Program-made: the position numbers and the translations under genes
Assembly: GCA_016715115.1 (NCBI GenBank)
Contig: JADKBM010000004.1
Location: 1 to 64,000 of the forward strand
Origin: Acidobacteriota bacterium
GTDB lineage: Bacteria > Acidobacteriota > Blastocatellia > Pyrinomonadales > Pyrinomonadaceae
Length of the DNA: 64,000 bases
Reading direction: 5' to 3'
Part shown: piece after piece, positions 49,227-58,766 of the stretch
Layout: the number at the start of each line of letters is the position of its first letter
Position numbering within the stretch: position 1 is the first letter of the stretch
Notes under the pieces: generated by a model
The model's input: the letters and a program-made list of their open reading frames with translations, nothing else
The model's database searches: none
What the model was told of the DNA's origin: nothing

Positions 49227-49973
49227 ATGAGTCTCTTTAGGTTGCAGAGCATTTACATCGTTGGTGGAACGGCCCTTTTACCGTTGATGCCGTTTCTGTA
49301 CCTTCAGGGGCAGTATATGCGGCGAAAGATCGGACGGTTGCCCGACGCTTCGGGTCCGACGACCGGACGCACGGGCGACGGCGATTCTCCGGCCAGGCTT
49401 TTGGTGCTTGGCGAATCGACCGCCGCGGGCGTCGGTGCGAGCACGCACGACAACGCGCTTTCCGGACATTTTTCCCGATCGTTAAGCGAAAAGGTCGGTC
49501 AACCGGTCGATTGGACGGTCGTCGGCCGAAGCGGAATCACGGTCGGAGAAACAATCGTCGAACTCGTTCCGCAGATTCCGGAAATCGAGTTCGACTACAT
49601 TCTGCTCGCGCTTTGCGGAAACGAAGTACTTAAACTTCGAAGCCCGCGCGAGACGCGCCGCGATATGACGCGGCTCATCGGCATACTGCGTGAAAAAAGT
49701 CCGCGGGCGACGTTCTTCATCACCAACGCGCCGGCCATAAGGCTTTCGCCCGTTTTGCCCGACCCGCTTCGATCCGTGCTCGGTTACCTCTCGGCGCTTC
49801 ACGATGCAAATGCCCGCGATTTCACCGCCGGACTTGAACGCGTTTACTATTATCACCAACCGACCTTCGCACCCGAAGGTTTTTTCGCCGACGGAATTCA
49901 CCCGTCGGAATTCGGCTACCAAATGTGGTCGGAGAATATGATCAAGTTTTTCGAAGAAAGATACGGCTGGTAG
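49227..49973 (+). CDS. SGNH/GDSL-type hydrolase, membrane-anchored
   Basis: The 248-residue protein has an N-terminal hydrophobic segment (about 8-27; YIVGGTALLPLMPFLYLQ) as signal anchor and a GDSL-type hydrolase domain: block I LLVLGESTAAGVG with nucleophile S64, block II GRSGITVGE, block III ALCGNEV, and block V with D222 and H225 in FFADGIHPSEFGY. Such enzymes remove acyl groups from lipids, glycans or peptides. The substrate is unknown. It is followed 25 bases later by the nuclease-like gene. Confidence 0.88.
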   Translation: MSLFRLQSIYIVGGTALLPLMPFLYLQGQYMRRKIGRLPDASGPTTGRTGDGDSPARLLVLGESTAAGVGASTHDNALSGHFSRSLSEKVGQPVDWTVVGRSGITVGETIVELVPQIPEIEFDYILLALCGNEVLKLRSPRETRRDMTRLIGILREKSPRATFFITNAPAIRLSPVLPDPLRSVLGYLSALHDANARDFTAGLERVYYYHQPTFAPEGFFADGIHPSEFGYQMWSENMIKFFEERYGW

Positions 49974-49998
49974 TAAGACCGCCGCCACTCACAACCTT

Positions 49999-51456
49999 AT
50001 GGATGAACTTCACCAACTGCTCACGCGGTGCCTCGACGCGCACCGTGAATGGATCATCGTAACCGCCGACGGCCGTAGCTTTTCGCTCCAAAATTCCGAG
50101 GTCGAGATCGAAGTCGAACGCGGTCGCACGCTCATCGGCTTTCCCGGCAACGGCGGTTTCCGAACGTGGCGCGTGACCGCGATCGAAATGCGCGACGCCG
50201 AAATCCATCTTTCGTTGTCGCGCGACTTCGGCCGGGAAACGACCCGCGTGCGCATCGTTCGGCGCGCATCGTTCGGCGAACTGCAGGCAACGGTAGAAAT
50301 CGCACGGCTTGAACGGGCGAATCGCGTCGCGGCCTTGCTTCGGGAAAATGTGCCGCGCACCAAACTGGTCCGCGTTGAACTCAATCGCGAGAACGGCCGG
50401 TTCGCGCAGATCATCTTCGACCGGCTTGCGACGCGGGTAGCCGCGATCTCGGACGTTTCCGGCACATTGACGCCCGAATTCTTGCTTTCGGCGGCCTGCT
50501 TTTGGCTCGCCAAACTCGAAAGGCGCAAAAGGAATCCGGTGCGTTCGATCGTCATTCTCGCCGAGAAGCGCGTCGCGCGACAGCTTCATAAACTTCACGC
50601 TCTGCTTCGCGACGATTGGAAACGGCGCGTTTCGCTCGTCGAGATCGGTGACGAAGTACCGTTCAACGAACTTGAACCGCTCGATACAAACGAACTTTGG
50701 ACGGGCAAAGTCCCCGAGGTTCGCGTTCCGGCCGTCACCGTGCCGTCGGAAACGTCCCGGCGTTTGATCGAGCTTGCGCCGGCGGAGATCGATTCGGTGT
50801 TCGCGAGACAAGGCGAAACGATCCGTTATCAGGGACTCGCGTTCGCGCGCGTCAGACGCCTGATGGGCGTCGAACGCTGTTGGTTCGGTCTCGAGAAGGT
50901 ACGGCGACCGCTGACGGAAACGAACATCGCCGAACTCGCGACGCTGATCGAAGAATTTCGCGAGTTTCGTTCCTACAATTCGCCGAATCGGCGGCATACG
51001 CTCTATCAAACCGCCCCCGAGGCGTGGCTCGAAGCGATCCTTCGGCGAAACATTCATCTCCTCGACGCGAACCTCATACTCTCGCCGCTATATCATCAGT
51101 TTCGCGCCGAGCGCGACAAGATCGATCTGCTCGCGCTGCGCAAAGACGGAAGGCTCGTGATCATCGAACTGAAGGTCGAACCTGACCGCGAGATGATCTT
51201 TCAAACCGTCGATTACTGGCGCAAGATCGAGCGCATCCGAAGAAGCGGCAAGCTCCGGGACGCGCGTTTGTTTGGTGATCTCGAGATCGCCGATGCGCCG
51301 ACGATCTGCTATCTCGTCGCGCCGACGCTTGCCTTTCATAGGGATTTCGACTTTTCGGCGTCATTGGTCTCGCGCGAGATCGAGATCCATCGTTTCAATC
51401 TTGCCGAGGACTGGCGCCGCAAACTGCGCGTCCTGGAGCGCCGCCGGGCCACCTGA
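49999..51456 (+). CDS. Protein with C-terminal PD-(D/E)XK-like nuclease domain
   Basis: This 485-residue protein has no signal peptide. Residues 1-120 are beta-rich (EWIIVTADGRSFSLQNSEVEIEV) and 120-330 mixed. The C-terminal 150 residues hold EAWLEAILRRN, then D376 in RDKIDLLALRKDG and E390-x-K392 in RLVIIELKVEPDREMIFQTVDYW, the D-x13-ExK arrangement of the restriction-endonuclease fold, similar to NucS/DUF91-like cores. The domain probably cuts or binds DNA. No methylase or helicase is adjacent, so it is not an evident restriction system. The N-terminal domain is unrecognised and might recognise the substrate. Confidence 0.7.
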   Translation: MDELHQLLTRCLDAHREWIIVTADGRSFSLQNSEVEIEVERGRTLIGFPGNGGFRTWRVTAIEMRDAEIHLSLSRDFGRETTRVRIVRRASFGELQATVEIARLERANRVAALLRENVPRTKLVRVELNRENGRFAQIIFDRLATRVAAISDVSGTLTPEFLLSAACFWLAKLERRKRNPVRSIVILAEKRVARQLHKLHALLRDDWKRRVSLVEIGDEVPFNELEPLDTNELWTGKVPEVRVPAVTVPSETSRRLIELAPAEIDSVFARQGETIRYQGLAFARVRRLMGVERCWFGLEKVRRPLTETNIAELATLIEEFREFRSYNSPNRRHTLYQTAPEAWLEAILRRNIHLLDANLILSPLYHQFRAERDKIDLLALRKDGRLVIIELKVEPDREMIFQTVDYWRKIERIRRSGKLRDARLFGDLEIADAPTICYLVAPTLAFHRDFDFSASLVSREIEIHRFNLAEDWRRKLRVLERRRAT

Positions 51457-51612
51457 CTTGAATTGCGCATTTCCGGTTGGCTGATCACGCGAAACACAAG
51501 AAACACGGGAAAAAGTCAAAGAATCATTTTTCGCGATTTTGGCGTGTTTGGCAGGAAAATGGATTCCTCAACGTTGGCGAGCCGGGTTGCAAAAAATCGG
51601 CGTGATCGAATC

Positions 51613-51640
51613 AAAAAAAAACGCCCGGCCGGAACGGCCG
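51613..51640 (-). terminator. Rho-independent terminator for the coiled-coil gene
   Basis: On the minus strand CGGCC-gttcc-GGCCG is followed by nine T residues after GGGCG. It lies about 30 bases beyond the stop of the 51671-51856 gene. Confidence 0.88.
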
Positions 51641-51670
51641 CGCGCATTTGGCATTCAAATCCTCAATAAC

Positions 51671-51856
51671 CTATTTCGCGAGGATCGCTTCCTGGTTCTT
51701 CAAGATTCGCTCCTGATTCTCGATGATCTGGTCGAGTTTGGCTTGGTTGCGCTTGATATCGTCCTGGTTCGAGATGATCGCCGCTTGGTTGTCCTGGATA
51801 GTCGCCTGATTCTCCATAATCATCTTCTGGTTCTCAATTACTAAACTTTCGCTCAT
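51671..51856 (-). CDS. Small coiled-coil protein with Asn-Gln heptads
   Basis: The start is MSESLVIENQK at 51854-51856, with ATAAGGAGA upstream. The 61-residue product is a single helix in which Asn-Gln recurs every seven residues (ENQKMIM, ENQATIQ, DNQAAII, SNQDDIK, RNQAKLD, ENQERIL, KNQEAIL). Asn at core positions favours defined parallel dimers or trimers. The clear ribosome site and own terminator support a real gene. The function is unknown; it may be an oligomerisation or scaffold peptide. Confidence 0.8.
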   Translation of the reverse strand: MSESLVIENQKMIMENQATIQDNQAAIISNQDDIKRNQAKLDQIIENQERILKNQEAILAK

Positions 51857-51993
51857 AGGGGGTCTCCTTATTTTGATTTCTGACCGTCCTATGATGCAAC
51901 AGAACGCCCAATCGTTCAAGTGCGATCAGCACATCGAGCGTCGTCTTTCAATTCATCGCCACGAACGCGCTGAACGCCGAAGGTGGTGAAGAT

Positions 51994-53889
51994 TCATCGG
52001 CCCTTGAGAACGTGGGCCAGACGCAACTCGCGAAGCATTGCGCGCTTCTTCGTTTGGTGTGACTGCATCCGGCGCAGAATATGATCGAGAACCTCGACCG
52101 CATCGAGAACGTGCGGACCCTTGTTGAGCATCACGCATTCCGCGCGGTCGCCCATCGCCGCGTCGGTGATTTCCGCGCGTGACGGAATGCCGTCCTTTGC
52201 GAGGTTTTCGAGCACCTGCGTCGCCCAGATGACCGGAACATGCGCCGCCTCGCAAATCCAAAGGATCTCTTCCTGAACTTCGGCGAGCCGTTCAAATCCG
52301 CATTCGACCGCGAGATCGCCGCGCGCGATCATCACGCCGCAGCACGGCGAACGCATCGCGGTGAGCAGCATATCCGGCAGATTTTCAAAACCGCGGCGCG
52401 TCTCGATCTTGAGGACGATCGCCGGATTTTTGCCGCCGGCCCGCTTGAGATACCTTTGCAGCAACGCAACGTCGCGGGCACTGTTGGCGAACGAGAGTTC
52501 GACAACATCGGCATTCTTCGCCACGAATTCCAGATCTTTGACGTCCTGCGCGGTCATCGCCGAAAGGCGCAAGCGACTCTCGGGCAGATTGATGCCTTTG
52601 TCCCCACGAAGCTTTTCTCCGCTTGGACGCGCCTGCACAATGCGAACGATGACGCGGTCGTCCTCGACGCGTTCGATGGTTCCGCCGATCTTGCCGTCGT
52701 CGAACCAGATCGGTTCTCCGGGGCGAACGTCGTCGAAAACATCCGGAATCGTGCATCCGATCGTCGACGGCGTCAAGATCCGCCCGACGCTGTCAAAGGT
52801 CGCCGTCCGACCCGGGAATTCGTCGCGCGTAATGATGAACTCGTCGCCCATATGAAGCGTCAGCACGCCCTCCGCGGGCGCGAAATCGCCGACCCTTGCC
52901 TTTGACTTGATTCCCGCTTTCTTGTATCGACGACACTCGATCGCGGTTCCGGGCACGATGTACATCGTGCGGAACGCTTCGGCCCAGCAACCGTCGGTAC
53001 CGGGGTCGGCGACAATCAGCGTTCGCTTCGCGCCGCGGACATCGGTCAATCTGAGTTTGTCCCCGGTGCGGAGTCCTTCGATCCATTCAGCCGGAAGCGG
53101 CAGTATTGCATCGGCTTGTGAAGGCGCGGCATTCGGCAACGCTTCGGCCGTCAGCCAAACACGCGCGGGCGTCACGACCTGTCCGAATGCGGAACGGCCG
53201 GGCCGGATCTTGACCACCGTCTCTCCTGGCTCAACCGGTCCGGTCCGGAGTTTCGGACCCGCCAGATCCATCACCACCGCGCAGCTTCGTCCCAGCGATT
53301 CTTCGGCTTGCCTGAGATGATCGATCATTCGCTGCCAGGTTTCGGAATCGTCGTGCGCGCAGTTGATCCTCATACAGTTCATTCCGCGCTCAAGCAGTTT
53401 GTTGACCAGAAGGAAATCGGTCGCCGCCTCGGTTGGCATCGTGACCATTATCCGAACGGATCGGTCCGGCGTCGCGTGTCCGAGAAGTTGTCCAGTATGT
53501 TCGATAAGGAGCCTGCGGCCTTCATCAAAATCGATCGAATCCGCAGTCGCGGGCGCGTCCGACGGAGGCCGTCCGGCGAGCGTTGAGAGGGCGTTGATGA
53601 CCGCATCGACGGTCGCGAGGACGTGCGATTCGGCCCGACCGAGCGACGACAAGCCAAGGGCCGCAAGTTTCAACTGCAAAGGGCGTATGTCGTGGCGACG
53701 AAGGGCGAGGTATTGAAGCAGATTCGTTGCGCTTCGGCGATAATTGGGATGAATTTCGCTGAGGCGGCGATTAAGCGAGGGTGTCCCCGCGACCATTTCG
53801 GCACGAATCGCCGAGAGTTCCGAAAGAACTTCTTCGACATCGGCACGGACATCCCGCCGGGCTAGCTGGGCAGAGTTACTGTCATTCAC
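51994..53889 (-). CDS. Pyruvate-kinase-like protein with N-terminal helical extension and inserted domain
   Basis: The 631-residue protein has about 140 residues of helical N-terminus (LARRDVRADVEEVLSELSAI, LNRRLSEIHPNYRRSATNLLQYLALRRHDI), then a pyruvate-kinase barrel: VTMPTEAATDFLLVNKLLERGMNCMRINCAHDD, VVMDLAGPKLRTG, LKIETRRGFENL, MIARGDLAVECG, VIWATQVLENL, RAEITDAAMGDRAECVMLNKGPH. About 120 extra residues are inserted after the RTG strand, near the B-domain position. The usual LSxETA text is replaced by LNKGPH and the C-terminal allosteric domain is absent. It may be a non-glycolytic kinase or lyase on a related substrate. The canonical pyk is at 15211-16659. Confidence 0.8.
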   Translation of the reverse strand: MNDSNSAQLARRDVRADVEEVLSELSAIRAEMVAGTPSLNRRLSEIHPNYRRSATNLLQYLALRRHDIRPLQLKLAALGLSSLGRAESHVLATVDAVINALSTLAGRPPSDAPATADSIDFDEGRRLLIEHTGQLLGHATPDRSVRIMVTMPTEAATDFLLVNKLLERGMNCMRINCAHDDSETWQRMIDHLRQAEESLGRSCAVVMDLAGPKLRTGPVEPGETVVKIRPGRSAFGQVVTPARVWLTAEALPNAAPSQADAILPLPAEWIEGLRTGDKLRLTDVRGAKRTLIVADPGTDGCWAEAFRTMYIVPGTAIECRRYKKAGIKSKARVGDFAPAEGVLTLHMGDEFIITRDEFPGRTATFDSVGRILTPSTIGCTIPDVFDDVRPGEPIWFDDGKIGGTIERVEDDRVIVRIVQARPSGEKLRGDKGINLPESRLRLSAMTAQDVKDLEFVAKNADVVELSFANSARDVALLQRYLKRAGGKNPAIVLKIETRRGFENLPDMLLTAMRSPCCGVMIARGDLAVECGFERLAEVQEEILWICEAAHVPVIWATQVLENLAKDGIPSRAEITDAAMGDRAECVMLNKGPHVLDAVEVLDHILRRMQSHQTKKRAMLRELRLAHVLKGR

Positions 53890-54050
53890 GGAAGACCTCC
53901 AAGTTCATCGATCGACGGAAGCCCGGTTCAAACGCGACAACTATTTGACGGCGTTGCTTTTGCCCGGACCGGCCTCTATCTCCATCATATGCCTCCCGGC
54001 ACGAATTTCAATGCCGCAGCGGGGCGTGCGAGGTTAACTTTTTCGGAAGC

Positions 54051-56738
54051 CTAAGCCACCGAGCCGAACCAGCCGCGCCGCTCCATCCATTTCGACGCTT
54101 CGAGAACGGGCACGATGGTTGCCGACGCGCCAAGAATAAAAATCCAATCCGTCGCCGGCAGATCGAACGTGCCGAACGGGATCTGCAGAAACGGCACATA
54201 AAGCACCGCCATCAGGAGCAGCATTTCCCAACTGATCGCAATGTTAAGCCATTTGTTCGCGAACGGCCGGGTCAGGATCGAAAGACGGTCCGAACGGAAG
54301 TTGTAGGCGTTGATGAACTGGATCACAACAAGCGTCACGAAGGTCATCGTCATCGCTTCCGCCTGCGTTCTGCCTTGTGTAAGCGCCCACCAAAACACGA
54401 ACATATTGACCGCCGCCGACCAAACGCCGCCGACGAGCATCAGCGTCACGACGGGACGCGTGAATATTCCCCGATGCGGATCGCGCGGCTTGCGGCTCAT
54501 CAGATCGGGTTCGGGAGGGTCGACCGCGAGCGCGAGCGCCGGCAATCCGTCGGTCGCGAGGTTTACGTAAAGCAGTTGGACCGCGGTCAGCGGCAATGGC
54601 AATCCGACGAGGGAAGCGCCGGCCATCAAGCCGATCTCACCGATGTTGCACGAAAGAAGATACATCAAGTACTTTTTGATATTCCCGAAAATGCCTCGAC
54701 CTTCCTCAACTGCGGCGACGATCGACGCAAAGTTGTCGTCCGTCAAAGTCATCGCCGCCGCTTCTTTCGTGACGTCAGTGCCGGTGATACCCATCGCGAT
54801 CCCGATGTCCGCCTTTTTCAGTGCGGGCGCATCGTTGACCCCGTCGCCGGTCATCGCGACGATATGGTCTTTTGCCTGCAATGCGGTCACGACACGGAGT
54901 TTATGTGCGGGTGAAACACGGGCGTACACTTCAATGTTCTCGACCTCGCCCGCAAACACCTCGTCATCCATCGCGTCCAATTCCCTTCCCGTAACGATTC
55001 GGCCCGACTGCAGAAGGCCGATTTCGCGAGCGACGGCACCGGCCGTTAAAGGGTGATCGCCGGTGATCAGCACCGTTCGAATTCCCGCTCTTTTGCAGGT
55101 CTCGATCGCATCGCGCGCTTCGGGACGTGGTGGATCGATCATTCCGACAAGACCGAGAAAGGTCATTTCAAACTCGTCTTCGGTCAGGGCGGAATCCTTC
55201 TTTCGCGCGACCGCAAGAACCCTGAGCGCGCCCTCGGCGAATGTTCTCGCGGTTTCGAGAATCTCCTCGGCATCCGACGGTTCCATCTCCCGTTCGCCGT
55301 CGGCGGTCGCGACCATCGAACAGGAAACGACAATGATCTCGGGCGCGCCTTTCGCGAAGATGATCTTCCCATTCGGACCGACGTTGAGCGTCGTCATTCT
55401 CTTCGTTTCGGACGTGAACGGGATCTCGGCGATCCGACGGAAGTCCTCTTCGAGGTCGCCCCGGCTGAGGCCCGCTTTCTGCGCCGCAACGATCAACGCA
55501 GCTTCCGTCGGGTCACCCTTCGCACGCCAGATTTTCTCGGTCCGGTCATACTCGATCCGCGCGTCGGATGCGAGGACCGCGGCCGACAACATTTCGGTCA
55601 AACCCGTCGGCGGCTGACATTTATTCCCAGCCGAAGAGAATTCCCCGACCGGTTCGTAGCCGGCGCCCGCGACTTCAAACGTTTCGCCCGCGGACCAGAT
55701 CTTTCGCACGGTCATCTCGTCGCGGGTCAAGGTTCCGGTCTTGTCGGTACAGATCACGGACGTGCTCCCGAGTGTCTCAACGGCCGGGAGTTTGCGCATC
55801 AGCGCGTTGCGGCGCGCCATTCGCTGAACGCCGATCGCGAGCGAGATCGTAACGACCGCCGGCAGCGCCTCCGGAACGACGGCGACGGCGAGCGCGATGC
55901 CGAAAACGAACATCTCGACCCACGGTTGGCCGCGGAAGATGCCCAGTACGACGATCACCGCAACGATCCCAAGCGCCGCGCGAGCGAGCCAAGTTCCAAG
56001 CCGGTCGAGATTTTGTTGTAGCGGGGTCTTCGAAGACTCGACCGTTTCGAGCATACGTGCGATCTTTCCGAATTCCGTCCGCATTCCGGTCGCCGCGACG
56101 ACCGCGCGTCCGCGTCCGTAGGTCGCGGTCGTTCCGGCGAACGCCATATTCAGACGGTCGCCGGGCGAAAGCTCACCGGGAAGCGCGTCGGTATGTTTTT
56201 CGACGGCGACCGACTCGCCCGTCAGAGCGGCTTCTTCAAGATGCAGGCTATGCGATTCGATGAGACGCGCATCGGCCGGGATCTTATCTCCGGCCCTGAT
56301 CAGGATGATGTCCCCGGGGACGATCTCGCGCCCGGGGACCTCGACCTCGATCCGGTCTCGAAGAACGGTCGACGTCGGGGCCGCCATACGTTTGAGCGCC
56401 TCGATCGCCTTTTCCGCCCGGTATTCCTGCACGAAACCGAGCAAAACCGCGAACATCACGATGACGGTGATGGCGATCGCTTCGACGCCGTGCCCGAGCA
56501 CTGCCGAAAGCGCAGTCGCGATCAACAGAATTATGATGAGCACGTTCTTGAATTGATCAAAGAGAAGAGACCAGGGCGAGAGCCGGACGGCCGTGAGAAG
56601 TTCGTTCGGGCCAAATTCGTCAAGACGGCCTGCAGCCTCTTCGCCAGTCAGTCCGTGAATGTCGGATTCGAGCGCCTTGATCGATCCTGCGACATCGAGT
56701 CCGTAAACTGCAAGTTTCCCATCGAAAGGTTGGATCAT
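54051..56738 (-). CDS. P-type Ca2+-ATPase-like cation pump
   Basis: The 895-residue membrane pump has the full type-II P-ATPase layout: N-terminal cation-ATPase domain, TGES actuator motif (about residue 171), membrane helix 4 with VPEALPAVVTISLAIG, phosphorylation site CTDKTGTLTRDEM (about 331), KGAPE in the nucleotide domain, hinge MTGDGVNDAPALKKADIGIAMG (about 627) and six C-terminal helices. The PE(A/G)LP motif and the absence of heavy-metal domains suggest Ca2+ or Mn2+ export. It stands alone, with the pyruvate-kinase-like gene about 160 bases downstream. Confidence 0.95.
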   Translation of the reverse strand: MIQPFDGKLAVYGLDVAGSIKALESDIHGLTGEEAAGRLDEFGPNELLTAVRLSPWSLLFDQFKNVLIIILLIATALSAVLGHGVEAIAITVIVMFAVLLGFVQEYRAEKAIEALKRMAAPTSTVLRDRIEVEVPGREIVPGDIILIRAGDKIPADARLIESHSLHLEEAALTGESVAVEKHTDALPGELSPGDRLNMAFAGTTATYGRGRAVVAATGMRTEFGKIARMLETVESSKTPLQQNLDRLGTWLARAALGIVAVIVVLGIFRGQPWVEMFVFGIALAVAVVPEALPAVVTISLAIGVQRMARRNALMRKLPAVETLGSTSVICTDKTGTLTRDEMTVRKIWSAGETFEVAGAGYEPVGEFSSAGNKCQPPTGLTEMLSAAVLASDARIEYDRTEKIWRAKGDPTEAALIVAAQKAGLSRGDLEEDFRRIAEIPFTSETKRMTTLNVGPNGKIIFAKGAPEIIVVSCSMVATADGEREMEPSDAEEILETARTFAEGALRVLAVARKKDSALTEDEFEMTFLGLVGMIDPPRPEARDAIETCKRAGIRTVLITGDHPLTAGAVAREIGLLQSGRIVTGRELDAMDDEVFAGEVENIEVYARVSPAHKLRVVTALQAKDHIVAMTGDGVNDAPALKKADIGIAMGITGTDVTKEAAAMTLTDDNFASIVAAVEEGRGIFGNIKKYLMYLLSCNIGEIGLMAGASLVGLPLPLTAVQLLYVNLATDGLPALALAVDPPEPDLMSRKPRDPHRGIFTRPVVTLMLVGGVWSAAVNMFVFWWALTQGRTQAEAMTMTFVTLVVIQFINAYNFRSDRLSILTRPFANKWLNIAISWEMLLLMAVLYVPFLQIPFGTFDLPATDWIFILGASATIVPVLEASKWMERRGWFGSVA

Positions 56739-56904
56739 CTGAATCGTCCTCGCGTATCCTTGGACTTAGATTAGACCTTGGCGGGGGATGATTCAAGCTT
56801 GGGTCCCGTGCGCGAACCCGACGCCTCGATCTTCGGAATTCAGCGGTGTCGATGAATCGCCGTCCGCCTCATTGATTGCAGTATGATTGATTCGGAATAG
56901 GTGG

Positions 56905-56935
56905 GAGTTGATAGCTGATAACTGATAGTTCTGCG
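56905..56935. repeat. GAGTTGATAGCTGATAACTGATAG words, single arm
   Basis: This is the same word family as the inverted repeat at 62773-62861, here as one arm only. It lies between the cupin gene and the pump gene, about 35 bases beyond the cupin stop. Confidence 0.75.
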
Positions 56936-56968
56936 CTGCGACGAACATTAGTGATCAATTAGCAGCTT

Positions 56969-57340
56969 TCACCGATGTTCCGTTCCTTCGCCGGCGGTGA
57001 TGAAAAGCAACGTCGCCTGGTCCGCGACGCGCGCCGTGTGCCAGGCCCCCTTCGGAACGAACGCGAAATCGCCCGGATTCGAAAGCTCGGTTTCGCCGGC
57101 GCCGTCGAGCACGAAAACGATTCTTCCGGAGATCAGGCAGACGATCTCGTCGCCGTTCGGATGCCGCTCCCAAAACGGCCAGTCACTGTCGAACCGATTG
57201 ACCGTGACGAGATATTCATTATGAAAATCGCCAAACGCGCCGGCCGCGATCTTGGGCCAGAATGAGTCATCGACCGGCAGTTTTTCGATCGAAGCGTCCG
57301 GACGTAGACGGAGAAAGGTTGATTCGAGATTATGCTTCAT
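56969..57340 (-). CDS. Cupin-domain protein
   Basis: The 123-residue protein is a single beta-barrel cupin: WPFWERHPNGDEIVCLISGRIVFVLDG (motif 1 with His and Glu metal ligands) and PGDFAFVPKGAWHTARV (motif 2 with His). It is cytoplasmic. Family members bind a metal and act as small dioxygenases, isomerases or sensors; no substrate can be assigned. It follows a small membrane-protein gene by 9 bases. Confidence 0.85.
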   Translation of the reverse strand: MKHNLESTFLRLRPDASIEKLPVDDSFWPKIAAGAFGDFHNEYLVTVNRFDSDWPFWERHPNGDEIVCLISGRIVFVLDGAGETELSNPGDFAFVPKGAWHTARVADQATLLFITAGEGTEHR

Positions 57341-57349
57341 TTCGGACTC

Positions 57350-57694
57350 TCAATTCAGCTTGATAAGGTCGAGCTTGTTCAAATCACGGTTGTCGGGATG
57401 GGCACGGCGTCCGATCAGGAAACCGAATCCGCTGATCGCGATGCCGATCAGCCAGATGATCGGCCAAAAGAGAACCGTGGCGTCGACAACATGGACGTCG
57501 AGAGCGTCACATAGATCTCCTGGATTCGTCGGATCGCATTTGTGCATAGCCGCTTGGGCAACAAACCCAACCGGAAGCGCCAAAGCGACGGCAGATACGA
57601 TCACGAGATCCAAAACCTTTGAGCGACGCTTCATCCGGACCCCGATGACAACCGGAAAGCAAAAACAAACCGCCAAGCTCAACAGCAACAACAT
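57350..57694 (-). CDS. Three-helix membrane protein
   Basis: The 114-residue protein has a signal-like first helix (LLLLSLAVCFCFPVVIGV), a second (VLDLVIVSAVALALPVGFVAQAA) and a third (VLFWPIIWLIGIAISGFGFLIG), with a short exported loop HKCDPTNPGDLCDALDV holding two cysteines. No family is recognised. It is upstream of the cupin gene on the same strand, 9 bases apart. Confidence 0.65.
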   Translation of the reverse strand: MLLLLSLAVCFCFPVVIGVRMKRRSKVLDLVIVSAVALALPVGFVAQAAMHKCDPTNPGDLCDALDVHVVDATVLFWPIIWLIGIAISGFGFLIGRRAHPDNRDLNKLDLIKLN

Positions 57695-57737
57695 TTGTAT
57701 CTACCCCACAACCAGAGTCGTTCGCCGAATCGAACGA

Positions 57738-58598
57738 TCATCCAGCGGCGTGCCTCAACCCGGCAATATCGATCTTGCGCATCCCGAACATCGCCTGCAT
57801 TGCGGCCGGAGTCGAAAGAAGTTCGCCGATGTTCGCCGGCACGATCTGCCACGAGACGCCGAACGGGTCCTTGAGCCAGCCGCACATACTTTCGGCGCCG
57901 CCGTTGGCTGTGAGGCTTGACCAGTAATGACCGATCTCGGCCTGATCGTCGCAGCTGACGATGAACGAAAGTGCTTCGCTGAATCCGAAGGCGTGCTCGC
58001 CGGGGCCGTCCATAACGGTGAATTTGCTGCCGCGGAGCGCGAATTGCGCGTGTTTCACCGTTCCCTCGCGTCCGGGTTCGTTGGCGCCATAGCGCAAGAT
58101 TCCGTCGATCGGCGAATCCGGGAAAACCGAAGTGTAGAGATTGATCGCCTCTTCGCCGCGGCCGTATTGATCGCCGACGAAAAGCAGGCACGGCACGATC
58201 TTTTGGCCGACGCTCGCGACAGGTCCGAGCATCAGTTGCCACCCGAGTCCGAAGCGGTCGGATCCCCAGCCGTAGCGATCGCTCCATTCGTACTTGTCGA
58301 GCGGCATCATAACGCCGCCGCCGTCGGTGATCTTCGCCCAGAGCGAGTCGATCTCTTCAATGCTTTCGCACATCACGAAAAACGAGATCGCCGGCGTGAA
58401 CCTGTATTGCGGCCCGCCATTCAGCGCGACGAATTTGGAGCCGTCGAGAGTGAACTCGACGGTCACCGCGTTGACGCCGTCAAAACGCGCGACGGTTCCG
58501 ATCGACGAATTCGCGAACAGCGAAACATAAAACGCCGCCGCCTCTTCGCCGTTTCCGTCGAACCACAAACAGGGAGTTATCATTTTGGTTTCTGACAT
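57738..58598 (-). CDS. Two-domain VOC/PhnB-like protein
   Basis: The start is MSETKMITPCLWFDGNG at 58596-58598, giving 286 residues. Two tandem PhnB-type VOC (glyoxalase-fold) domains are visible. The first reads EEAAAFYVSLFANSSIGTVARF, SFFVMCESIEEIDSLWAKI and GWQLMLGP; the second INLYTSVFPDSPIDGIL, LSFIVSCDDQAEIGHYWSSL, GWLKDPFGVSWQIVP. Proteins of this kind are annotated as 3-demethylubiquinone methyltransferase-like but rarely are; they may confer stress or antibiotic tolerance. Function is not assignable. Confidence 0.88.
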   Translation of the reverse strand: MSETKMITPCLWFDGNGEEAAAFYVSLFANSSIGTVARFDGVNAVTVEFTLDGSKFVALNGGPQYRFTPAISFFVMCESIEEIDSLWAKITDGGGVMMPLDKYEWSDRYGWGSDRFGLGWQLMLGPVASVGQKIVPCLLFVGDQYGRGEEAINLYTSVFPDSPIDGILRYGANEPGREGTVKHAQFALRGSKFTVMDGPGEHAFGFSEALSFIVSCDDQAEIGHYWSSLTANGGAESMCGWLKDPFGVSWQIVPANIGELLSTPAAMQAMFGMRKIDIAGLRHAAG

Positions 58599-58766
58599 AA
58601 CAAACTCAATTAAAAATCCGAAAACACGTGCCAAGAATCCCTTTTCGCGGCAATGAGCAAAGGGGAAGAACTCGATGGCCGGGATCCGCTCGCATTACGA
58701 ATGTCCCAATTATTTGACAGTTGGCCGTATTTTGCAACAGAATCCCACGGCCAACGCCGCGCGAGA

